Under the pieces are notes generated by a model. It saw only the letters and a program-made list of their open reading frames with translations. It made no database searches and had not been told where the DNA came from. From the NCBI GenBank assembly GCA_021802375.1, contig JAKAAL010000319.1, positions 1 through 5,775 of the forward strand: a DNA stretch of 5,775 nucleotides, written 5' to 3'. This DNA comes from Bacillota bacterium (GTDB taxonomy: Bacteria; Bacillota_E; Sulfobacillia; Sulfobacillales; Sulfobacillaceae). How positions within the stretch are numbered: position 1 is the stretch's first letter; each line of letters begins with the position of its first letter. A program made the translations under genes and the position numbers. This document shows positions 1 to 4,647 of the stretch, piece after piece.

Positions 1-43
1 CATGTTCCAATTTTTACATGAATTGGTTCACCAAAAGCGCCGG
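1..43 (+). repeat. 43-bp inverted repeat, left copy (partner at 2199-2241)
   Basis: Base-by-base comparison shows no mismatch over 43 bases between this copy and the reverse complement of 2199-2241. The right end of the homology coincides with a small perfect palindrome, CGGCT-TAG-AGCCG (41-53). The left end cannot be determined because it coincides with the window edge, so the true repeat may be longer. Confidence 0.9.
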
Positions 44-103
44 CTTAGAGCCGCAAGTCGTGAAACCCACAGTCGTCAGGTGGCAAAAATTCGGGCCCGC
101 TGA
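1..103 (+). pseudogene. Orphan fragment of a coxE-like VWA gene, fused to unrelated sequence
   Basis: Bases 1-43 are the exact reverse complement of 2199-2241, inside the coxE-like gene. Read on the plus strand from position 2, they encode MFQFLHELVHQKRR, identical to residues 216-229 of that protein, the helix just after its MIDAS metal site. After base 43 the identity stops abruptly. The frame stays open for 19 more codons of basic, non-CoxE sequence and ends at TGA 101-103. There is no ribosome binding site that can be judged, because the window starts here. The fragment could be the tail of a broken second coxE copy extending leftwards, the scar of an inversion or duplication, or an assembly chimera. 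I see no sign that the short peptide is a functional gene. The identity is certain; the pseudogene label is inference. Confidence 0.4.
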
Positions 104-114
104 TTGACGCAATG

Positions 115-453
115 CTACAATACGTCGTGATCGGACACAGTAGTTTCAATCCAGTTGTCGGCCCACTGGTGGACGGCATCCATCACAGCACGAAAAGCTT
201 CTCCTTTTGGAGTTAAGGCATAAGTCACTTGAACTGGGACCGTAGGTACGACCGTTCGGGTAACAATACCGGCAGTTTCCAGTTCACGAAGCCTCTCCGC
301 GAGCATGCGATCGCTCACTTGCGGGATGCTATCGTGAATTTGCCCAAACCGTTTGGGGCCGAACAATAAAACTTCCCAAATCAAACCCACCCAGCGACGC
401 CCTAATAACCCAAAGACTGCTTCGAACTTGGGGCACAATCGTTTTTCATTCAT
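115..453 (-). CDS. HxlR-family (YodB/CatR-like) winged-helix transcriptional regulator
   Basis: This is a 112-residue DNA-binding regulator of the HxlR (DUF24/MarR-like) family, the usual length. The N-terminus carries the family cysteine (Cys7, in CPKFEA), then the LGRRW motif (17-21). The helix-turn-helix lies at about 34-62 (GPKRF... SDRMLAERLRELE), the beta wing at about 65-83 (ending YALTPKG) and a dimerising C-terminal helix at 84-102 (HQWADNW). It closely resembles Bacillus YodB/CatR, repressors that sense quinones and other electrophiles through the N-terminal cysteine. Cys7 is the only cysteine, so the intersubunit disulphide that YodB makes with C-terminal cysteines is not possible here. 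Alkylation or mixed thiolation of Cys7 is the likelier switch (inference). The ATG at 453 has a strong GGAGGG site 6 bases upstream. The gene is divergent from the pirin and probably controls it and itself. Confidence 0.9.
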   Translation of the reverse strand: MNEKRLCPKFEAVFGLLGRRWVGLIWEVLLFGPKRFGQIHDSIPQVSDRMLAERLRELETAGIVTRTVVPTVPVQVTYALTPKGEAFRAVMDAVHQWADNWIETTVSDHDVL

Positions 454-459
454 ATCAGT

Positions 460-465
460 CCCTCC
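460..465 (-). promoter_or_regulatory. Ribosome binding site of the HxlR regulator
   Basis: GGAGGG on the minus strand lies 6 bases upstream of the ATG at 453 and fixes that start codon. Confidence 0.85.
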
Positions 466-471
466 GTGGTT

Positions 472-500
472 ATTATACAGAAGCTATTGACAAATATAAA
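472..500 (-). promoter_or_regulatory. Probable sigma-A-type promoter for the HxlR regulator
   Basis: On the minus strand a perfect -10 hexamer TATAAT (472-477) is preceded, with a 17-bp spacer, by TTTATA (495-500), which matches the -35 consensus at four of six positions. The -10 lies close upstream of the GGAGGG ribosome binding site, giving a very short leader. The -35 side overlaps the plus-strand TTGACA at 487-492, so the two divergent promoters probably compete for polymerase or share a repressor. Confidence 0.6.
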
Positions 501-535
501 GAAACCGGCTAGCTTTATGATAAAGAAGTAGCTTC
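480..535. promoter_or_regulatory. Putative operator: inverted half-sites and a palindrome between divergent promoters
   Basis: GAAGCTA (480-486) is the exact reverse complement of TAGCTTC (529-535), and TAGCTT occurs again at 510-515. Between them lies a perfect 13-bp palindrome, CTTTAT-G-ATAAAG (513-525), overlapping the TATGAT -10-like hexamer. Dimeric winged-helix regulators of the HxlR family bind such dyads near their own promoter, so this is the natural place for the adjacent regulator to act. The symmetry is seen; the binding is inferred. Confidence 0.45.
487..521 (+). promoter_or_regulatory. Candidate promoter elements for the pirin gene
   Basis: A perfect -35 consensus TTGACA is at 487-492. 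At the ideal 17-bp spacing the hexamer is only TAGCTT (510-515, a weak -10). A much better -10, TATGAT (516-521), sits at a 23-bp spacing, too long for an ordinary sigma-A promoter. Either the weak -10 is used or the promoter depends on an activator or distortion. Which one operates cannot be decided from sequence. Confidence 0.4.
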
Positions 536-595
536 CGTTTCGGTAGTTAGGGGGTATGGTGCCCAATTTATCGGCAATCATTTCTCATAGATGTG

Positions 596-602
596 AAGGA
601 GG
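596..602 (+). promoter_or_regulatory. Ribosome binding site that sets the pirin start at 610
   Basis: AAGGAGG, a perfect anti-16S match, ends 7 bases before ATG 610. The upstream in-frame ATG at 556 has only a G-run placed about 2 bases ahead of it, too close to work well. This argues for 610 as the real start. Confidence 0.85.
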
Positions 603-609
603 ACCTCGG

Positions 610-1587
610 ATGCCTGCAGTCACTCATCCTAATTGGTTGGAATTACCCCGTCTTACGGCACCCACAGCCCAAGCCTTGGATCGCCCGATCGAAAGGCTGG
701 TGACGGCCCCGAGTTTACTTGAAGGCGCTGGATTCCCTGTACGGCGGCCTTTCCCCAGCCATGAAATCGGTTTTCGCAACGCCGACCCTTTTCTATTGCT
801 GGACCACCTTGGTGCCGTTGAATATGCTCCCGGCGAAGCCAAGGGCGCTCCTTGGCACCCTCACCGAGGATTTGAAACCGTCACTTATATCATCGATGGT
901 GTCATGCAACACCGTGATTCCCAAGGCGGCGGTGGATTGATTACTAACGGTGCTACCCAGTGGATGACTGCAGGGTCAGGTATTTTGCATGATGAGTTGC
1001 CTACCGAGGAATTGGTGCGTACCGGAGGCCTATTTCATGGTATTCAACTCTGGGTAAACCTCCCCAGCACATTAAAATGGACTCCGCCGCGGTACCAAAG
1101 TTTGGAGTCCCATTACGTGACTTTGATTTCATCGGAGCATGGCGATGGATTACTGCGGATCATTGCCGGCGAACTCAATGGCCATAAAGGTCCCGGGGTG
1201 ACCTGGACACCGGTAACGGTGGTCCATGCAACATTGAATCCCGGTGCTCACCTGCAAATTCCCTGGCCCCAACTCTTTAACACCCTGATATACATTCTCT
1301 CAGGATCCGGAACCGTTGGCTCGGCACGTGTATTGATGCGGGAAGGTCAAGGTGCACAGATGGGTCCGGGGAATACCATTACCATTACAGCCAGCACTGA
1401 GTGTTCGGACACTAACCCTACAATGGAAGTGCTGTTACTCGGAGGCCAACCGATCGGCGAACCTATTGCCAGTTATGGGCCGTTCGTTATGAATACCCAC
1501 GCGGAAATTGTGCAAGCGTTCAGCGACTATCAAGAAGGGCGCATGGGGAACGTTCCAGCCCAAGAATATCGACCCGACTCTCTTTAA
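610..1587 (+). CDS. Pirin family protein (bicupin, putative quercetin 2,3-dioxygenase)
   Basis: This is a 325-residue cytosolic bicupin of the pirin family. The N-terminal cupin contains the conserved HPHRGFETVTY block with metal ligands His83 and His85, followed by QWMTAGSGILHDE with His127 and Glu129. This is the complete three-His/one-Glu metal site known from human pirin and E. coli YhhW. The C-terminal pirin domain is recognised at about 276-317 (LLLGGQPIGEPIASYGPFVMNT... DYQEGRMG). Several bacterial pirins cleave quercetin; others act as redox-sensitive regulators or partners of metabolic enzymes, so the exact substrate is open. The start at 610 is chosen from a perfect AAGGAGG; starting at 556 would add 18 residues without family support. 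The gene is divergent from a YodB-like electrophile sensor, suggesting induction by quinones or related aromatics (inference). It converges with the cox-like operon. Confidence 0.92.
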   Translation: MPAVTHPNWLELPRLTAPTAQALDRPIERLVTAPSLLEGAGFPVRRPFPSHEIGFRNADPFLLLDHLGAVEYAPGEAKGAPWHPHRGFETVTYIIDGVMQHRDSQGGGGLITNGATQWMTAGSGILHDELPTEELVRTGGLFHGIQLWVNLPSTLKWTPPRYQSLESHYVTLISSEHGDGLLRIIAGELNGHKGPGVTWTPVTVVHATLNPGAHLQIPWPQLFNTLIYILSGSGTVGSARVLMREGQGAQMGPGNTITITASTECSDTNPTMEVLLLGGQPIGEPIASYGPFVMNTHAEIVQAFSDYQEGRMGNVPAQEYRPDSL

Positions 1588-1781
1588 TTAGCGTTGGCTC
1601 GTCTTGTCTTGCTCTATCGGTGTTCATAGGGCCAAAGGGACCCCATCCCTCATGGTTCCACAAGATCTGCCCGGAAGGCAACGTGAGTGTTACCAAGGCT
1701 GGACTTTTACACTGTAACCCGTTCCGGGCCTCCTTAGGTGAATGGCGCCAAAGTATGCTGACGAGTCGTAGTGCTACGCAG
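1588..1781. other. Convergent intergenic gap with potential RNA secondary structure
   Basis: These 194 bases separate the pirin stop from the coxE-like stop. Several dyads are visible: GCCCGGAA (1669-1676) pairs with TTCCGGGC (1722-1729), AGGGA (1636-1640) pairs with TCCCT (1646-1650), and a small CGTAG/CTACG dyad lies at 1767-1778. None is followed by a T-run on either strand, so there is no textbook intrinsic terminator. Open frames here on both strands begin at weak starts without ribosome binding sites and are not supported as genes. The gap may hold an unconventional terminator, a small structured RNA or a decayed mobile element. Confidence 0.5.
1669..1729. repeat. Long-range inverted repeat with mutually exclusive inner stems
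   Basis: The outer stem is eight perfect pairs, GCCCGGAA (1669-1676) with TTCCGGGC (1722-1729). Inside, GTTAC (1689-1693) can pair with GTAAC (1714-1718), or AGTGT (1686-1690) with ACACT (1709-1713). These two inner stems share bases and cannot form together. The repeat lies between two convergent stop codons, so either transcript could fold it. It may be a bidirectional terminator without U-tract, a structured RNA or chance. No known RNA family is recognised. Confidence 0.4.
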
Positions 1782-2885
1782 TCACTCAATAGCGTTCCAC
1801 GCCCCGGTCAATTCCTCAACAGTGCCAGCGGCAATTACTCCGTCAACGTGGTCTTTCAATATTTTTAGCGAGTGGCTGGCATAACTAAAACCTGGACGCG
1901 AGTCCCACGGGTTTCCCCAGAATAGTCGGCGACAACGACGTCGTACGGCATCTGCATAAACCGCTAGAGAATCCAAGTTCCCGCTTTCAAAGCCATCGGT
2001 CAGAAGCAACACATCCGTTCGCTGACTCAACCATCGAGAATATTGATGTACTGTAGCCTCTAGTGCGTCAGCTATTCGAGTGCCTCCGTGAATGTCATGG
2101 GCAGTCTCGTAGATGGCTGTTAAAGCGTCTAGAGTGTCTCGGTATCGCAACGGCTGAGTCACCCGCGTGATCCGTGTGCTAAAACTCAATATTTCTACCC
2201 GGCGCTTTTGGTGAACCAATTCATGTAAAAATTGGAACATGGTAGGGGTGACACTTTCCATGGAACGACTGGTGTCCCATAATATTAAAGTAAGCCGCTC
2301 GCGCCATACTCGACGACGATGCCAAAGACGCATAATCTCGCCCTGAGCCAGTCCCTTGCGCAGTGTCTTCGATGTGTTCCAATAACGGCCGTGGGACGCA
2401 CTCTGTCTTCGATGACTGTAATATTGATGGGCGGCCAATTTTTTCATTTGCAACGTGCCAGGAATGTCATCCACTAGTCTTTGGGCGGCTATCTGATCAT
2501 CGCTGCTAGCCCGCCCCGCATGCGAAAATATCGTGGCCCGGGCGCTGTGGGTCGTCGGCGTAGAATTCGTTCCCCACCAACTTACCTGCCGGGTGTGAGG
2601 GTCTGGAGGCGCCAACCCCAATAGCCACGGAGATTCTTCCGATGAGGTTACGTCAACTCCCGCCAACGATCCGATAAAAGCCGCAAACAGATAGGCTAAT
2701 AACCTTTGCTGCTCAACGGTGCGCACTAGGCACGTACCCAATATCTCGTAAAATTGGGAAAGGGTTCCCGGTTTTGCCAGAACCAAAGCATTCATGACCC
2801 GTTCCATATCGTGATAACTTACTTCAAAACCATAGGCCCGCAGTCCACGAAAAAATAGCCACCAGTTATAAAGAACGGGTTTCAT
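1782..2885 (-). CDS. coxE: CoxE-like VWA domain protein (molybdenum hydroxylase maturation)
   Basis: This 367-residue protein belongs to the CoxE-like VWA family, which works with the MoxR ATPase CoxD in maturation of CO dehydrogenase-type enzymes. Residues 1-80 form a helical N-terminal region, and about 80-165 is a variable, low-conservation linker. A family-typical basic stretch (TLRKGLAQGE, about 174-183) precedes the VWA domain from about 197 onward. The MIDAS metal site is complete: Asp204-Thr-Ser206-Arg-Ser208, Thr269 in GGTRIADAL, and Asp297 in LLTDGFESG. The usual DxSGSM glycine is replaced by Arg207, which does not remove a ligand. Near the end, RLFWGNPW matches the CoxE-type terminal strand. 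The ATG at 2885 is preferred over the adjacent TTG at 2888 because AGGA lies 7 bases upstream of the ATG. The start overlaps the end of coxD by 20 bp, implying coupled translation. It is the last gene of the operon. Residues 216-229 are duplicated at the left window edge. Confidence 0.88.
   Translation of the reverse strand: MKPVLYNWWLFFRGLRAYGFEVSYHDMERVMNALVLAKPGTLSQFYEILGTCLVRTVEQQRLLAYLFAAFIGSLAGVDVTSSEESPWLLGLAPPDPHTRQVSWWGTNSTPTTHSARATIFSHAGRASSDDQIAAQRLVDDIPGTLQMKKLAAHQYYSHRRQSASHGRYWNTSKTLRKGLAQGEIMRLWHRRRVWRERLTLILWDTSRSMESVTPTMFQFLHELVHQKRRVEILSFSTRITRVTQPLRYRDTLDALTAIYETAHDIHGGTRIADALEATVHQYSRWLSQRTDVLLLTDGFESGNLDSLAVYADAVRRRCRRLFWGNPWDSRPGFSYASHSLKILKDHVDGVIAAGTVEELTGAWNAIE
2199..2241 (-). 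repeat. 43-bp inverted repeat, right copy inside coxE
   Basis: This is the coding copy of the repeat at 1-43, encoding residues 216-229 of the VWA protein. It is in frame and uninterrupted in a gene with an intact domain, so it is the likely source and the left-edge copy the derivative. Confidence 0.9.
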
Positions 2886-3798
2886 CAAGTAGTCCTACAT
2901 CTTTTAAGATTCGCTCTAACTTTGACCCTAATGGTGTTTCAGGAGTAGTTAGACGTTCTAAATCCTCGCGATATTTTATCAAACATCCTAATGTGTCCTC
3001 CACCACACCCGGAGATAATCTCGTCTCAGACAAAATCCCCACGGCTTTTGCCCAATCGAGGGTTTCAGCGATCCCTGGAGCCTTGTGAAGGCGCTCTTGG
3101 CGGAGCCGTTGCACCATATTCACTAACATGGCCGCTAAATCCTGGGGAAGATTCTGGTAGATCCGCGTTACAATCGCCAGCTCACGTTCGAAACTAGGAT
3201 AGGGTAACCATTGATAAAGACACCGACGTTTTAGTGCCTCGTGTACTTCACGACTTCGGTTGGAGGTCAGGAATACTAAAGGATATTCTGCTGCCCTAAT
3301 GGTGCCGATTTCTGGAATGGTCACTTGAAACTCCGACAACACTTCTAATAAGAAGGCTTCGAACTCGTCATCACTACGATCGATCTCATCAATTAGCAGA
3401 ACCGGAGCCGGTCCTTTCGGCGATATAGCCTGCAGCAATGGGCGGGCAATTAAATATCGTTCGCTATAGAGCTCATCTTCAATCGCCGAATCAACCATTC
3501 GCCCAGATGATTCCGCCAACCGTACATGCATTAACTGCCTGGGGTAGTTCCAATCATAGAGCGCACTTTCCCGATCGATCCCCTCATAGCATTGCAACCG
3601 AATTAACGGCCGTTGCACAGCGTTAGCCACGGCAATAGCCAACGCTGTTTTTCCCACTCCCGGCTCACCTTCCAAGTACAAAGGAAGATTCATCTTAGCG
3701 CTTAAAAACACTGCTGTAGCCAACGACGAGTCAGCTAGGTATCCCGAACGCTCAAGATCCGTTACAACGTCCCCGGGTCCATTCCAATCTACCTGCAT
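2866..3798 (-). CDS. coxD: MoxR-type AAA+ ATPase, CoxD-like
   Basis: This 310-residue AAA+ ATPase is of the MoxR/CoxD type. In the CO dehydrogenase system CoxD is an ATP-driven chaperone needed to assemble the active-site cluster, acting with CoxE. Motifs in order: Walker A GEPGVGKT (44-51), Walker B VLLIDEID with Asp137/Glu138 (133-140), the family insert DDEFEAFLLEVLSEFQVTIPE, sensor 1 TSN (178-180), arginine-finger region LKRR (Arg191/192), and sensor 2 around PGIAETLDW (241-249). All catalytic elements are present, so it should be active. I chose ATG 3798, 4 bp after the coxM stop, because the protein then begins as family members do. Its nearest G-rich site is rather far, about 13 bases. 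A GTG at 3852 or ATG at 3846 would add 18 or 16 basic residues and overlap coxM by up to 50 bp. Translation is probably coupled to coxM upstream. Confidence 0.9.
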   Translation of the reverse strand: MQVDWNGPGDVVTDLERSGYLADSSLATAVFLSAKMNLPLYLEGEPGVGKTALAIAVANAVQRPLIRLQCYEGIDRESALYDWNYPRQLMHVRLAESSGRMVDSAIEDELYSERYLIARPLLQAISPKGPAPVLLIDEIDRSDDEFEAFLLEVLSEFQVTIPEIGTIRAAEYPLVFLTSNRSREVHEALKRRCLYQWLPYPSFERELAIVTRIYQNLPQDLAAMLVNMVQRLRQERLHKAPGIAETLDWAKAVGILSETRLSPGVVEDTLGCLIKYREDLERLTTPETPLGSKLERILKDVGLLDETRSL

Positions 3799-3802
3799 CC
3801 GA

Positions 3803-4645
3803 TCAGTTTTTCCCCTTCGCCGTATGCTGCAACGCCCGGGAAACATAGACACTTACCAATTGCCGCTTGTATCCGGTGATATCGTCCTCGACGGGCGCAT
3901 GAACGGCTGCGAGTCGTGCCGCTTCACCTATTGATGAGGAATTCAAGCCATGTGCGGCTAGGTAGGCTTCGGCTTCCGCCGCGCGAAATACCGTGGGGCC
4001 AATACCGGTTATGGCCAGTCGGACGGTGGCACCCCCATACCCCACCCAGCATGCCACCCCAATTACAGGATATCCCGAAGCCGGATGGGGCCGCTTGAGA
4101 TAAGTGCTTACCGCATCCGATGGCATAGAGGGCACTTCCACCGCGACCAACAACTCTTGGGGACCCAACGCCGTGACAAACGGTGCCACAAAAAACTCGG
4201 ACGCCGGGATTTTGCGTACGCCGTCTGGTCCGCTAACAACCATTTGTGCATCGAGCGCTAACACTGCGGCTGGCAAGTCCGCTGCAGTATCTGCATGACA
4301 CAGACTACCGCCGATGGTTCCCCGATTCCGCACCTGGACGTCGCCAATAACGGCTGCGGTCTGGCTGAGCAAGGGCGCCTCAGCTAGTATCAAAGGATTT
4401 TTTACCACCTCAACATGCCGGGTCATAGCGCCCACCGTTACTACACCATCATGCGCGATCACACCATGCAATTCCGGGATCCCGCTAATGTCTACCACCA
4501 TCGCGGGAGCCGCCAAACGCAATTTCATCAGCGGCAACAGGCTGTGCCCACCTGCTAAGAGTTTAACCTCGGTTCCCTGTTGCAGCCAATCCGCCGCCTC
4601 ATTCACAGTACTCGCACGGCGGAATTCAAACGGTGCAGTTAGCAT
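3803..4645 (-). CDS. coxM: FAD-binding medium subunit of a CO dehydrogenase-like molybdenum hydroxylase
   Basis: This 280-residue flavoprotein is the medium subunit of the xanthine oxidase/CO dehydrogenase family; it passes electrons from the iron-sulfur subunit via FAD to the acceptor. Both FAD-binding signatures are present: AGGHSLLPLMKLR (31-43) near the N-terminus and TIGGSLCHADTAADLPA (110-126). The C-terminal domain contains KRPHPASGYPVIGVA (184-198) and the terminal DITGYKRQLVSVYVSRAL. Length is typical for CoxM (about 280-290). The start at ATG 4645 is set by AAGGAGG (4655-4661) 9 bases upstream, and it lies only 2 bp after the coxL stop. The longer frame to 4684 would add 13 non-family residues inside coxL. 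Without the small subunit and full CoxL, the substrate could be CO, an aldehyde or an N-heterocycle. Confidence 0.93.
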   Translation of the reverse strand: MLTAPFEFRRASTVNEAADWLQQGTEVKLLAGGHSLLPLMKLRLAAPAMVVDISGIPELHGVIAHDGVVTVGAMTRHVEVVKNPLILAEAPLLSQTAAVIGDVQVRNRGTIGGSLCHADTAADLPAAVLALDAQMVVSGPDGVRKIPASEFFVAPFVTALGPQELLVAVEVPSMPSDAVSTYLKRPHPASGYPVIGVACWVGYGGATVRLAITGIGPTVFRAAEAEAYLAAHGLNSSSIGEAARLAAVHAPVEDDITGYKRQLVSVYVSRALQHTAKGKN

Positions 4646-4647
4646 GT

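Noticed and set aside
556..609. An 18-residue N-terminal extension of the pirin from ATG 556
   Set aside because: There is no properly spaced ribosome binding site, while ATG 610 has a perfect AAGGAGG; the extension does not resemble the family.
1636..1650. AGGGA/TCCCT hairpin as the pirin terminator
   Set aside because: It has only five base pairs and no following T-run.
1520..1789. Minus-strand open frame of 89 codons spanning the pirin end and the convergent gap
   Set aside because: It has a TTG start, no ribosome binding site, overlaps both flanking genes and shows no recognisable motif.
1620..1868. Plus-strand open frame of 82 codons in the convergent gap
   Set aside because: It has a weak start without a ribosome binding site, runs antisense into coxE and has no family features.
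3799..3852. Longer coxD starting at GTG 3852 or ATG 3846
   Set aside because: It would overlap coxM by up to 50 bp and add a basic leader not typical of MoxR proteins; however, the ribosome binding site for 3798 is not ideal, so this is a preference and not certain.
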